From an uncultured Rickettsiella sp. (GTDB taxonomy: Bacteria > Pseudomonadota > Gammaproteobacteria > Diplorickettsiales > Diplorickettsiaceae): a DNA stretch of 64,000 bases. The notes under the pieces are model-generated. The model ran no database searches, was not told the DNA's origin, and saw only the letters and a program-made list of their open reading frames with translations. The stretch is from assembly GCA_947058615.1 (NCBI GenBank), contig CAMSHF010000001.1:124001-188000 (forward strand). The letters run 5' to 3'. Of the stretch, positions 8,204 through 17,677 are shown piece by piece. Within the stretch, counting starts at the first letter, position 1. Every line of letters begins with the position of its first letter. The position numbers and the translations under genes were made by a program.

Positions 8204-10108
8204 TTATAGCGTAGCAATATCGCCTTTCTGTTCTAACCATATTTTCCGATCGCCAGAACGTTTTTTCGCTAACAGCATATCCATTAAAGAATGTGTTTTT
8301 TGCTCATTATCAATAGTCAGTTGAACCAAACGCCGGGTATCCGGTGCCATCGTTGTTTCTCGTAATTGCATTGGATTCATTTCACCTAAGCCTTTAAATC
8401 GTTGTATGCTTATTTTTCCTTTTTTCTTCTCTACAGCAAGTCTGTCCAAGATACCTTGTTTTTCTTCATCATCCAGCGCATAAAAAACTTCTTTCCCTAT
8501 ATCGATACGATACAATGGTGGCATCGCAATATAAATGTGTCCCTCTTCAATCAAAGCGCTAAAATGCTTTAAAAATAATCCACAGAGTAACGTAGCAATG
8601 TGCAAACCATCCGAGTCAGCATCGGCCAAAATACAAATTTTCCCATAACGTAAACCGGATAAATCACCCGAACCTGGATCAACACCCATGGCCACCGCAA
8701 TATCATGGATTTCTTGCGAGCCTAATACCTGATTACTTGCCACCTCCCAAGAATTTAATATTTTTCCTCGCAATGGCATAATGGCTTGAAACTCTCTATC
8801 CCGAGCTTGCTTTGCTGAGCCACCCGCAGAATCTCCTTCAACTAAAAATAATTCGGTACGGCTTAAATCAGTTTGAGTACAATCAGCTAGTTTTCCAGGT
8901 AATACCGCACCACTTAAAACTTTCTTTCGTGCAATTTGTTTACTCACACGTAAACGTTTTTGTGCATTGGCTATCATTAATTCTGCTAGAGTTTCTGCTT
9001 CAGAAATATGTTGATTTAGCCATAAACTAAACGCATCTTTAATAACTCCTGAAACAAAAACAGCCGATTGACGTGAGGTCAGTCTTTCTTTAGTTTGACC
9101 AGAAAATTGAGGTTCTAATAATTTAACGGACAATATATAGTGACACCCTTCCCATACATCCTCGGGTGCTAATTTTAAGCCACGAGGTAATAAATCACGT
9201 AGCTCACAAAACTCTCTCATTGCTTCCAACAAACCCGTACGTAAACCATTAACATGTGTGCCTCCTTGAATGGTCGGAATTAAATTGACATAACTTTCCA
9301 TTAATCCTTCACCACTTTCTAAAAGCCAGCATAATGCCCAATCAACTTCTTCCATTTCTGCGGCAAAATGCCCATGAAAAGGATCCTTAGGTAAACATTC
9401 GTACTGACTTAAACTATCTTTTAGATAGCTGACGACACCCTCTTCATAATACCACTCCTCTTTTTTGTTAGTTTGTTTGTCAGTAAAACTAACGTGTAAA
9501 CCCGGACAAAGAACCGCTTTAGCACGTAAGTTATGTTTCAAACGAACTACTGAAAATTTTTCGGTATCAAAGTAATGGCTATTGGGCCAAAAATGTAAAG
9601 AAGTTCCTGTTATGCCAGGATCAGTTTTTCCTAATTTCTTTAAATTAGTTTTTTTATTACCCTGTTCAAATTGAATCTGATAGATAAATCCATCCCGTTT
9701 AATAGTGACTTCTAAAAGACGCGATAACGCATTCACTACCGATACGCCCACTCCATGTAAACCACCTGAATAACGATAATTTTTATGATTAAATTTACCT
9801 CCTGCATGAAGTCTGGTCAGAATCAATTCTACTCCGGTTACTTTTTCTTCAGGATGAATATCGACAGGCATACCACGACCGTCGTCACTCACCTCTAATG
9901 AGTTATCTGGATATAAAACTACATCAATATGCCGTGCATAACCTGCCATCGCTTCATCGACACTATTATCAATCACTTCTTGCGCCAAATGATTAGGGTG
10001 AGAGGTATCGGTATACATACCTGGTCGTCGCTTTACCGGGTCAAGTCCACTTAAAACTTCAATTGCTTCAGCAGTATATTTTTTTGAGGAAGAAGATTTT
10101 GATTTCAT
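8204..10108 (-). CDS. parE: DNA topoisomerase IV subunit B
   Basis: The ATPase subunit of topoisomerase IV, which decatenates replicated chromosomes. GHKL ATP-binding motifs are present as EVIDNSVDEAMAGY, DDGRGMPVDIH and GLHGVGVSVVNALS. The TOPRIM core follows as LFLVEGDSAGGS and DADSDGLHI. The 634-residue length matches ParE and is too short for gammaproteobacterial GyrB with its insert. It sits ten bases downstream of nudF with tolC divergent, reproducing the tolC-nudF-parE neighbourhood of many gammaproteobacteria. Confidence 0.95.
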   Translation of the reverse strand: MKSKSSSSKKYTAEAIEVLSGLDPVKRRPGMYTDTSHPNHLAQEVIDNSVDEAMAGYARHIDVVLYPDNSLEVSDDGRGMPVDIHPEEKVTGVELILTRLHAGGKFNHKNYRYSGGLHGVGVSVVNALSRLLEVTIKRDGFIYQIQFEQGNKKTNLKKLGKTDPGITGTSLHFWPNSHYFDTEKFSVVRLKHNLRAKAVLCPGLHVSFTDKQTNKKEEWYYEEGVVSYLKDSLSQYECLPKDPFHGHFAAEMEEVDWALCWLLESGEGLMESYVNLIPTIQGGTHVNGLRTGLLEAMREFCELRDLLPRGLKLAPEDVWEGCHYILSVKLLEPQFSGQTKERLTSRQSAVFVSGVIKDAFSLWLNQHISEAETLAELMIANAQKRLRVSKQIARKKVLSGAVLPGKLADCTQTDLSRTELFLVEGDSAGGSAKQARDREFQAIMPLRGKILNSWEVASNQVLGSQEIHDIAVAMGVDPGSGDLSGLRYGKICILADADSDGLHIATLLCGLFLKHFSALIEEGHIYIAMPPLYRIDIGKEVFYALDDEEKQGILDRLAVEKKKGKISIQRFKGLGEMNPMQLRETTMAPDTRRLVQLTIDNEQKTHSLMDMLLAKKRSGDRKIWLEQKGDIATL

Positions 10109-10117
10109 AAAGTAGCA

Positions 10118-10741
10118 TTACCCGTTTTTTCCCAAAAAGGCGTCTCTAACCTTTTGTTCATTATGTTGTAGCCATTGTAAAGCAATAATAGTTGAACTAT
10201 TATTAAATTTTCCTTGCTCGAGCAAATTATAAACATCGTTTAAGCTTAAAGCTTGTAAACGAATGTCCTCACCTTCCTCAGCTACACCATGAATACCCTG
10301 GGCTAATTGGGCATTTACTTGCCCACAAAAAAGATAAATGCGCTCTGAACTTCCTCCGGGGCTCACCCAATATTCGCATATGGGCAATAAATTCGTTATT
10401 GTTAGGCCGGTTTCCTCTAAGGTCTCACGTCGCGCGACTTGCTCTAAACTTTCACCCTTATTGATAACCCCCGCTACTATTTCCATTAACCAAGGATTTT
10501 TTGCTTTTTTAGCGATACCCACGCGAAATTGCTCAATTAAAACCAGCTGATCACTGTTTGTATCAAATAATAAAACACCTACTGCTTCGCCTCTCTCAAA
10601 GACTTCTCGAGTTTGCGTTTCGCTCCATCTCCCATTAAACAAACGAAATTGCACTTTCCATTGTTCGAGTTGAAAGTGACCCTGGTAAACAATTTGCTGC
10701 TGTAAAATTTTGACATCTGAGTAGTTATATTGTGTATTCAT
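10118..10741 (-). CDS. nudF: ADP-ribose pyrophosphatase (Nudix hydrolase)
   Basis: It hydrolyses ADP-ribose to AMP and ribose 5-phosphate, clearing a reactive metabolite. The Nudix box GVINKGESLEQVARRETLEE, continuing into TGL, lies near residues 91-113 and fits the G-x5-E-x7-REUxEExGU pattern. The 207-residue length and the downstream proline- and glycine-rich segment YWVSPGGSSERI are typical of the NudF/TrgB group. Its context between parE and divergent tolC supports the nudF assignment. Confidence 0.92.
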   Translation of the reverse strand: MNTQYNYSDVKILQQQIVYQGHFQLEQWKVQFRLFNGRWSETQTREVFERGEAVGVLLFDTNSDQLVLIEQFRVGIAKKAKNPWLMEIVAGVINKGESLEQVARRETLEETGLTITNLLPICEYWVSPGGSSERIYLFCGQVNAQLAQGIHGVAEEGEDIRLQALSLNDVYNLLEQGKFNNSSTIIALQWLQHNEQKVRDAFLGKNG

Positions 10742-10833
10742 AGTAGGAGGACTCTATATCTCAATTAGGAAATCTGGTATAACAAACCGCTTAGAAAGCA
10801 CTAGATTTTATATCATTATTATAATAAAAAATT

Positions 10834-12204
10834 ATGCCTAGCATCGACTTCTTTACGCATAAATTGGTTAAACAACTCACTTTCTACACGCAAATATTAC
10901 TCGGTATTTGCTTGCTTTCCACCAACTTTTCGCCTAGTTATGCTGCTGATTTAATCGATATTTATAAAGCGGCTTTATCGAGTGATCCGCTCTATCAAGC
11001 CGCTCTATCTACCCGGTTATCGCAGCGCGAAGCAATACCTCAGAGTGTAGCTGCCCTTTTACCTAATATCTCAGCTCAAGCAAATATTTCTAATAACTAT
11101 CAAAATATCACTCAGCCACCTATTCCTGGACAGCCTAATGGATTAAGCAATTTCCAATCTCAGGGTTATAATATTTCACTTAGACAACCCTTAATTAATG
11201 TCAACGCTTGGCTTGCAGTAAAGCAGGCTAATAACACTGGTAAACAAGCTGACCTCACTTTGGCAGCCGCTGCTCAAGACCTGATTTTTCGCGTAGCCTT
11301 TGCCTATTTTAATATTTTATCTACTCAAGATACGCTTCGATACACACAGGCTGAAAAAGCCGCTGAGTTTAAGCAATTAAAGCAGGCTCAAAAACGTGTT
11401 CAAGTGGGTTTAGATGCCTTAGCCAGTGTTTATGAGGCTAAAGCCGCCTATGATAAATCATTAGCTGCCGAAATAAGCGCGGAAAATACTTTGCGTAATA
11501 ATCAAGAAGCAATGCGCCAATTGACAGGACGAACTTATTCCTGCATAAAAGGCCTTGCCAAAAACATTCCTTTATTAAAACCTCAACCAGAAAATATCGA
11601 AGATTGGATTAATGCAGCCAGCCAACATAATCTCCAGTTAATAGCTGCTCGCTATGGTGTAGAAATCGCACGTGAAAAGATAAAAATGCAAGTTTCTGGA
11701 CATTTACCCAGCTTGAGTTTAATCGGTAATTATGGAAAAACGGCGACATTAAACAATATTCCTAGTTCACTCAATAATAATAGTGCCACTTTGGGTTTAG
11801 AATTAGATATCCCGCTCTTTGCAGGTGGCGCGGTCACCTCTAAAACCCGTCAAGCACAATATGATTTTCAAACAACAAACGATAATTTAGATAACGCCTA
11901 TCGACAGCTTATCATTAATACGCGACAAAAATATAATGATGTACTCGCGGATATCAGCAAAATTAAAGCCGAACAGCAAGCAATTAAATCCGCTCAACTT
12001 TCATTGAATAGCACTGAAGAAAGCTATAAAGCTGGAACGAGAACCATTGTTGACGTCCTTATAGCTCAGCAAAATCTTTATGATGCAAAACGTACTGCAG
12101 CGAGCGATCAGTATACTTACCTGTTGGATACACTATTACTTAAACAAGCTGCAGGTTGTTTAAAACCTGACGATTTAGTTCAGATTAATCAATGGCTTAC
12201 TTAA
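10834..12204 (+). CDS. tolC: TolC-family outer membrane efflux/secretion channel
   Basis: A trimeric outer membrane tunnel partner for efflux pumps and type I secretion. An N-terminal signal peptide is visible, with a hydrophobic core around residues 20-35 ending SYA before ADLIDIYKAAL, which is the typical mature start of TolC. Two repeated helical outer-membrane-efflux domains follow. At 456 residues it is slightly shorter than E. coli TolC (493). Divergent from nudF with a 92-base intergenic region holding TATAAT-like elements; no ribosome-binding site is evident. Confidence 0.92.
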   Translation: MPSIDFFTHKLVKQLTFYTQILLGICLLSTNFSPSYAADLIDIYKAALSSDPLYQAALSTRLSQREAIPQSVAALLPNISAQANISNNYQNITQPPIPGQPNGLSNFQSQGYNISLRQPLINVNAWLAVKQANNTGKQADLTLAAAAQDLIFRVAFAYFNILSTQDTLRYTQAEKAAEFKQLKQAQKRVQVGLDALASVYEAKAAYDKSLAAEISAENTLRNNQEAMRQLTGRTYSCIKGLAKNIPLLKPQPENIEDWINAASQHNLQLIAARYGVEIAREKIKMQVSGHLPSLSLIGNYGKTATLNNIPSSLNNNSATLGLELDIPLFAGGAVTSKTRQAQYDFQTTNDNLDNAYRQLIINTRQKYNDVLADISKIKAEQQAIKSAQLSLNSTEESYKAGTRTIVDVLIAQQNLYDAKRTAASDQYTYLLDTLLLKQAAGCLKPDDLVQINQWLT

Positions 12205-12222
12205 TAGCCACATGATTCATAT

Positions 12223-14190
12223 TCAAAGGGCCATTGCATGACCGTTTGTTGTTGAAACATGATTACTGTCGTTGATACCATTATCGCTTAAAAGCTTTTC
12301 TATTTTATTGATTTTTCGCATAGATTCAGTACTCCCTCTTGCAAAAAAACTTTGTCTATACTGTCCTAATTTACTTTTTACATCACTTCTAAGTGTAATA
12401 TCACTAGAAGTTTGATTATTATTTAAAAGTAATTTTTCCTTATAATCTTTAAAAATATTCTTTTTTTCTTTTGCTAAGTCTGATTTAAAAAAACCGTTAC
12501 TTAATCTTTTTATTTGCTTTTCGCAAATATGAACTGCCTTTTGTAATACCACTTGTTTAGGCAATTTTCTATCTTCTGCATCAATAGAATTTTCCTCAGA
12601 AATAGATTCATGCTGATGAATAATGTCAAATTGCTGCCACTCTTGTTTTATAGCTTCCCGAAATGTTAATACAGGAGTACCGGAACTTGTACAATGATTT
12701 ATCTGACTAAATAGATAATTTAAAATCCCTAGAAGGGTTGCAGGAAGAATAAAGATAATCTTATTTATCCAATTAAAAATCCCGCCATGATCATGATCGT
12801 GATGCCCATCCTGTTTATTACCAAAAATTGGGCATATATCTGTCAGTAATTCACTTCCTGCGGCAAAAAAAACAGTTAGCCAGCAAGGAAAACTAAAGAA
12901 TCTATCCGATGCGACGGAAGTAAAAATCACATGAGATAGGAAGATAAGTAATTTCAACATATTAAGCATTAGTTTTAAAGGGATACGTAATATATGTAAA
13001 CTACACTGCAAATAATTCTCTTTTCCTATTTGGTTTTTTAAATTTTGATAGGATTTTTTTATTGGTTTAATTAAGTTGTTGATAGAAATTCCAGTCAATA
13101 AACTGACTGTTTCAAAGGAGTTTTTTAAAGTAAATAATAAATCACTTAACATTAAGGGCAAAGCGGTAATCACACATACGGCCAAACTAACATAGTTTTG
13201 TAACTGCACAAAAGCAGTATAACCGGTAGTAAGTGACGCTATAATTCCAAAAACTAACACTGCGGCACTTAATACTATTCTTAATGCATAGGAGAAATAA
13301 TTTTCTTGTTCTTGAAATTTAAACCAATTGATTAGCTTACCAAAAAATTGGCTGAGTGCTTTTCCAATCACCAAGCAAATATATTTTAAGCGATTCAATC
13401 TTCCATTATATTTCTCATCTATCTCCCTATTAAGCGCTCTCCACCATGTTGATATCGTTTCATTGAGAATTAAATCGGTTATGGTATTATAAATCAAAAT
13501 AGCATAAGCAATCGCTGATAAAATGGCTAACGGCCAGATGACTGCAGATAGAACAGTTAGGGAAGTTAATCCAAAACTCATTAAGACTACCGGAAAAGTA
13601 TAGAAAGTAATAACTCCTGTACCTGCTCCTACACCAAGGCTAAATAACATTCCAAGGCGTAAAGGCCATATTTTTGAAGCTTTTGTTAATACATTCTTTA
13701 ATTTTTCAATGAAATTTTCATCATTTCTTAAAAGCTCGCAGCTCCCGGACTCAACTACTGATTTGATTAGCTGCTTTCTTAAAGTTTTTAATCGATACTT
13801 CGTTGCTTCGGCATCAGATTTTTTTTCATGTAAAACTTCGGGTTGTAAAAGAAACCTTTGATTTGCAATGTAGCTTTTTACAAAACTGCCTTGTTTCAAA
13901 CTGTTTAAATCGTTTTCATTTGAGCGGGCAAAAATTAATTCGAATTTCTCAATAATTAAATATTCTAATAGCGATTTTTTACTTAATAAGCTAAATCGGT
14001 TAAACCCTTCGACAATATTTTTTCTGTAAATTTCTCCTTCTACAATAGTTGCACTGCTTGCGGCATATCTTGCCCAGGGTGCCGGTGTGAAATCTACTAT
14101 TTGTCTAGCACTCGATAATCCATCAGAGGCAACTTGAACACCTGCTAACAACCAACCTGCGGCTGATTTTACGATTTCTTTTTTTTTCAT
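12223..14190 (-). CDS. Large polytopic membrane protein of unknown function (paralogue A)
   Basis: The ATG at 14188-14190 gives 655 residues; an earlier frame start would add 13 residues and is less likely. The protein has a charged N-terminal region of about 165 residues, then clusters of hydrophobic segments near residues 170-245, 305-360, 405-460 and 485-500, then a hydrophilic tail of about 150 residues. A His-rich loop HHDHDHGG lies before the last membrane pair. The central segment (LPLMLSDLLFTLKNSFETV) and layout match a second protein at 47336-48979. No known family is recognised. The layout would suit a membrane-inserted effector, but that is speculation. A Fur-like site lies upstream. 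Confidence 0.8.
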   Translation of the reverse strand: MKKKEIVKSAAGWLLAGVQVASDGLSSARQIVDFTPAPWARYAASSATIVEGEIYRKNIVEGFNRFSLLSKKSLLEYLIIEKFELIFARSNENDLNSLKQGSFVKSYIANQRFLLQPEVLHEKKSDAEATKYRLKTLRKQLIKSVVESGSCELLRNDENFIEKLKNVLTKASKIWPLRLGMLFSLGVGAGTGVITFYTFPVVLMSFGLTSLTVLSAVIWPLAILSAIAYAILIYNTITDLILNETISTWWRALNREIDEKYNGRLNRLKYICLVIGKALSQFFGKLINWFKFQEQENYFSYALRIVLSAAVLVFGIIASLTTGYTAFVQLQNYVSLAVCVITALPLMLSDLLFTLKNSFETVSLLTGISINNLIKPIKKSYQNLKNQIGKENYLQCSLHILRIPLKLMLNMLKLLIFLSHVIFTSVASDRFFSFPCWLTVFFAAGSELLTDICPIFGNKQDGHHDHDHGGIFNWINKIIFILPATLLGILNYLFSQINHCTSSGTPVLTFREAIKQEWQQFDIIHQHESISEENSIDAEDRKLPKQVVLQKAVHICEKQIKRLSNGFFKSDLAKEKKNIFKDYKEKLLLNNNQTSSDITLRSDVKSKLGQYRQSFFARGSTESMRKINKIEKLLSDNGINDSNHVSTTNGHAMAL

Positions 14191-14261
14191 AAGGTACTCG
14201 ACTTCAAAAATACAACTTAATCTCTGCAAAAGTATCTATGATTTAACTTAAGGTATTATTA

Positions 14262-14280
14262 AATGATATTAAGAATCATT
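14262..14280. promoter_or_regulatory. Possible Fur-box-like site upstream of paralogue A
   Basis: The 19-base sequence AATGATATTAAGAATCATT matches the 7-1-7 Fur pattern TGATAAT-n-ATTATCA at about 11 of 14 positions. It lies 72 bases upstream of the polytopic protein start. The match is imperfect and AT-rich background raises the chance rate. Confidence 0.25.
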
Positions 14281-14281
14281 C

Positions 14282-14971
14282 TTATTTGAAGGTGAGATAA
14301 TAACGCTGAAAGATAGATTCATCAAGAGAATTTTTTGGTGAGTGTAATAGCGATAAATATTTTTTATGGGTAGCTTGAACAGACTCACGTAATGTTTGTA
14401 AGCTGGTGGATTCATTATGAATAATGTCATCCGCTTGGGTGATACTCTCTAAGGGCGATATTTGGGCGGCTAAAATCGCATCGATCTGGTTTTTTTCTAA
14501 TAGATCACGCTCTTGAGCACGTTGGATTTGTAATTCCCTAGAGGCTGTAACCAGCAAAATTCTATCTATTTGAATACAATCAACTAAAGAGGAGGGGGTT
14601 TTAAGTAACTGAGAAGTTCGACTCTCAAATAATAAGGGTATAACAACTAGTGTATAAATTCCCGTTGCTTTTTGAATTGAACGCTTTATTTCTCGATAAA
14701 TTAAAGGATGAAGTAATGATTCCAGCCACACGCGATCCTTAGGGTTAGCAAAAATAATGGCTCGTAGTCTACCCCGGTCAACACTCCCATTTATTTTTAA
14801 CACGCTTGGACCAAAGTGTTCCACTAAATGATTACGAAGTTTTAAAGAGTTATCAATAAGTTCTCGACCAATTTGGTCAGCATCGATAATACTAACTCCC
14901 AGTTCAGCAAAATAACGGGCAACAGTGGATTTGCCGCTCGCTATTCCGCCAGTTAATGCCACCGTAAACAC
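14282..14971 (-). CDS. coaE: Dephospho-CoA kinase
   Basis: It catalyses the last step of coenzyme A synthesis, phosphorylating dephospho-CoA. The P-loop GGIASGKST is at residues 8-16, followed by the DADQIGREL segment and the HPLIYREI motif typical of CoaE. The start is a GTG eight bases after the secB stop, giving 229 residues, slightly longer than usual because of a C-terminal extension. It is the last gene of the yibN-grxC-secB-coaE run. Confidence 0.95.
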   Translation of the reverse strand: MFTVALTGGIASGKSTVARYFAELGVSIIDADQIGRELIDNSLKLRNHLVEHFGPSVLKINGSVDRGRLRAIIFANPKDRVWLESLLHPLIYREIKRSIQKATGIYTLVVIPLLFESRTSQLLKTPSSLVDCIQIDRILLVTASRELQIQRAQERDLLEKNQIDAILAAQISPLESITQADDIIHNESTSLQTLRESVQATHKKYLSLLHSPKNSLDESIFQRYYLTFK

Positions 14972-14979
14972 ACTTGAAA

Positions 14980-15477
14980 TTAATGTGTAGTGATTGAATT
15001 TGAAGAGTTTTCTTTTTGTCCATTACTACCTTTATCACTCTGTTCTTGCATTTGCTGGGCATATAGCGCTTCAAAATTAACTGGGGCTAAATAAAGCGGA
15101 GGGAAACCTGCTCGACCAACCAAATCAGAAACTGCTTCTCTTGCATAAGGAAACAAAATGGTCGGACAGGTGATGCTTACCACTTGATGATTCTGTTCTT
15201 CTGTAAATCCTTTCAATGTAAAAAGGCCTGCTTGCTTTATTTCCACCAAAAATAATGTTTTATCTTTTGACTTTGCTGTCACTGTGATTTGTAAAACAAC
15301 CTCATGATTATCAGCGCCTCTGTTTGTAGTATTCATAGAAAACTGCAAATTGAGCTCAGGTTGCCATTCTTCTTGGAAGGCTTGGGGAGAATGGGGAGTC
15401 TCCAGGGATAAATCTTTAACGTAAACACGTTGAATAATAAATTCAGGCTGTTGTGTAGAGTTGTTTAATTCACTCAT
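14980..15477 (-). CDS. secB: Protein-export chaperone SecB
   Basis: A tetrameric cytosolic chaperone that keeps preproteins unfolded and hands them to SecA. The 165-residue length, the acidic profile and the hallmark segments QRVYVKDLSLETPHSP and CPTILFPYAREAVSDLV are family features; the C-terminal tail is polar. It begins three bases after the grxC stop, so the genes are co-transcribed and probably translationally coupled. Confidence 0.96.
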   Translation of the reverse strand: MSELNNSTQQPEFIIQRVYVKDLSLETPHSPQAFQEEWQPELNLQFSMNTTNRGADNHEVVLQITVTAKSKDKTLFLVEIKQAGLFTLKGFTEEQNHQVVSITCPTILFPYAREAVSDLVGRAGFPPLYLAPVNFEALYAQQMQEQSDKGSNGQKENSSNSITTH

Positions 15478-15480
15478 AGG

Positions 15481-15738
15481 TTACTCATCTTTTAATAAGG
15501 TATCTAATTCTCCAGAGGTGGCTAATTTGGATAAATCATCAAAACCCCCGATAGATTTATTGTTAATAAATATTTGTGGCAATGAACGTCTATTACTTAA
15601 CTTTACCATTTCTGCTAATTTTTCTGGATCATTATCAACCGGGATTTCCTCGAATTTAACTCCTTTTTTGTTAAACAATTCTTTAGCATCGGCGCAATAA
15701 GGGCAACCGTCTTTTGTATATATCACTACTTTTTTCAT
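15481..15738 (-). CDS. grxC: Glutaredoxin 3
   Basis: A small glutathione-dependent disulfide reductase. The ATG at 15736-15738 gives 85 residues beginning MKKVVIYTKDGCPYC and is preceded by AGAGG; a longer frame start eight codons upstream is not needed. The dithiol active site is CPYC, the cis-Pro region is RRSLPQIFIN, and the GGFDDL glutathione-binding segment follows. It sits between the membrane rhodanese and secB, as in enteric bacteria. Confidence 0.95.
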   Translation of the reverse strand: MKKVVIYTKDGCPYCADAKELFNKKGVKFEEIPVDNDPEKLAEMVKLSNRRSLPQIFINNKSIGGFDDLSKLATSGELDTLLKDE

Positions 15739-15768
15739 AAAAACCTCTTGATAATAGTTCAAAAAATA

Positions 15769-16194
15769 TCAGTTTTTAATAATGGGTAAAGCGGCGTTTT
15801 GCCAGCTTATAACTCCACCTTTAAGATGATAACATTTTGTAAATCCAGCATTTTTTAGTAGTTTACCAATTTTATGATGTGATTGTCCCTGACTATAGTT
15901 AATGATAATAGGCCTTTCTCGATATGAGTCAAGCTCACTTATTTTATGCTTAAGCTCAGAGAGAGGGATATTAATTGATTCTGCTATATGTCCTTTTTTA
16001 AAGCTAAGTGGATCACGAACGTCTAAAAAAACGGCATCTTCTCGGTTAACCTTAAAAATTGCTTCTTGGACAGTTAAGGGTAACGTTCCGGTTAGTTTAG
16101 CATGCAATTCAAAGGTAAGTAATAAAATCAAGATAATAAAAAAAACCAGCCATAACTCCCAATGTCGTAAACTAAATTCAATGAACTGCTGCAT
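15769..16194 (-). CDS. Membrane-anchored rhodanese-like protein (YibN type)
   Basis: One N-terminal membrane helix (residues about 12-29) is followed by a rhodanese domain with VFLDVRDPLSFKKGHI and HLKGGVISWQNA. The active-site loop, normally Cys-x4-Arg, reads NYSQGQSHHK and has no cysteine, so sulfur transfer by the usual mechanism is not expected. This matches the YibN subgroup that lies beside grxC-secB. A role close to the Sec machinery is suggested by context only. Confidence 0.88.
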   Translation of the reverse strand: MQQFIEFSLRHWELWLVFFIILILLLTFELHAKLTGTLPLTVQEAIFKVNREDAVFLDVRDPLSFKKGHIAESINIPLSELKHKISELDSYRERPIIINYSQGQSHHKIGKLLKNAGFTKCYHLKGGVISWQNAALPIIKN

Positions 16195-16296
16195 TTTTTT
16201 AACCTTTGAATTTGCCTTATCTCGAGTTAAGCTAGTCTAGCGAAATTTAACTCTCATCGCTATACTCTTTTACATTTTTATAGAGAAAATAACGTT

Positions 16297-17667
16297 ATGT
16301 CTATGCGAATAGAACAGCAACAGCATCCCATCGATTTAGTAAGTAAGCAAGCAGATTATAAAGTATTGCTCACTGATCTCTTAAATATGGCAAAAAAACA
16401 AGGGGCCACTCAAGCTGAGGCAAGCATTAGCCATGATACTGGCTTTTCCGTCACTGTTCGTAATAAAAAAGTTGAAACGATCGAACATAATCGGAATAAA
16501 AATTTAGGAATAAATGTTTATTTTGGACAGAAAAAAGGCTCTGCAAGCACTTCAGATTTTAGTCCTCGAGCCATTAAAAGTACACTGGAAGCCGCTTGCC
16601 ATATCGCACGTTTTACAACCGAAGATCCATTTAGTGGCTTAGCAGAAGCTCATTTTTTAGAAAAGACACCGATTGATTTAGACCTGTGCCATCCTTGGTC
16701 GATTGATCCTCAAAATGCTATTTTACTAGGGATAGAGTGTGAGGCAAACGCCCTCGATAGGGATAATCGATTAACATCTTCAGAAGGAATCACCTTATCG
16801 ACGCAAGAAGCCGTTTACGTTTATGCAAATAGTAATGGATTTTTGGCCGGTTACCCCAGTTCATTACATAGCATTTCATGTAGTCTCATAGCAAAAGATA
16901 AAATGGGCATGCAGCGTGATGGGAGCTATACAATAAATCGGAACCCTCATCAATTACAATCTATTAAGGAATTGGCTAAAGAAGCTGTAGATAATACAGT
17001 TAAACGTCTGAGTGCAAAGCGTATAGATACTTGCCAAGCTCCAGTAATTTTTCATTCAGAAATTGCCAGTCACTTGATTAAAACCTTTCTTGAGGCTATC
17101 TCAGGTGGAAACCTTTATCGCAAAGCCTCTTTTCTGGTTAATCATAAAGGAAAATTCATTTTCCCTAAAAAAGTTTCTATTTATGAAAAACCACATTTAT
17201 TGAGCGCTTTAAAGAGCGCTCCTTTTGATGATGAAGGGGTATGTACAAACGATCGCATTTTAGTTGATAAAGGAGCCTTATGTGGATATTTACTGAATAG
17301 TTATTCGGCACGAAAGCTAGGCTTACAAACAACTGGGAATGCAGGAGGGTTTCATAATATCTTACTCGAAACAAGTCTATTTAAACTGAATGACCTAATA
17401 AAACAAATGGGGAAGGGCTTATTAGTCACTGAGGTTATGGGTCAAGGTATTAATATTGTAACGGGTGATTATTCCCGGGGGGCCGCTGGTTTCTGGGTAG
17501 AAAATGGAGAAATACAATATCCTGTAGAAGAGATTACAATAGCAGGCAATCTAAAAGATATGTATCAAAATATTATAGCCATTGGTAACGATATCAATAG
17601 GAAAAGCGCTATCCAAACAGGCTCAATATTCTTAGAAAATATGATGATAGCAGGAACAACAATTTAG
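16297..17667 (+). CDS. pmbA: Metalloprotease-related protein PmbA/TldE
   Basis: The TldE half of the TldD/TldE protease complex, which matures peptides and degrades misfolded ones. The 456-residue length and segments such as SVTVRNKKVETIEHN, FDDEGVCTNDRILV and the C-terminal GNDINRKSAIQTGSIFLE match the family. TldE lacks the zinc-binding HExxxH of TldD, and none is seen here; tldD itself is not in the window. A TATACT -10-like box lies about 30 bases upstream. It is divergent from the rhodanese gene. Confidence 0.94.
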   Translation: MSMRIEQQQHPIDLVSKQADYKVLLTDLLNMAKKQGATQAEASISHDTGFSVTVRNKKVETIEHNRNKNLGINVYFGQKKGSASTSDFSPRAIKSTLEAACHIARFTTEDPFSGLAEAHFLEKTPIDLDLCHPWSIDPQNAILLGIECEANALDRDNRLTSSEGITLSTQEAVYVYANSNGFLAGYPSSLHSISCSLIAKDKMGMQRDGSYTINRNPHQLQSIKELAKEAVDNTVKRLSAKRIDTCQAPVIFHSEIASHLIKTFLEAISGGNLYRKASFLVNHKGKFIFPKKVSIYEKPHLLSALKSAPFDDEGVCTNDRILVDKGALCGYLLNSYSARKLGLQTTGNAGGFHNILLETSLFKLNDLIKQMGKGLLVTEVMGQGINIVTGDYSRGAAGFWVENGEIQYPVEEITIAGNLKDMYQNIIAIGNDINRKSAIQTGSIFLENMMIAGTTI

Positions 17668-17677
17668 GCTCAGTCTA

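Noticed and set aside
15902-16240. Open frame of 112 codons opposite the rhodanese gene
   Set aside because: Overlaps the conserved yibN-type gene and is rich in Ser/Lys as expected for an antisense shadow.
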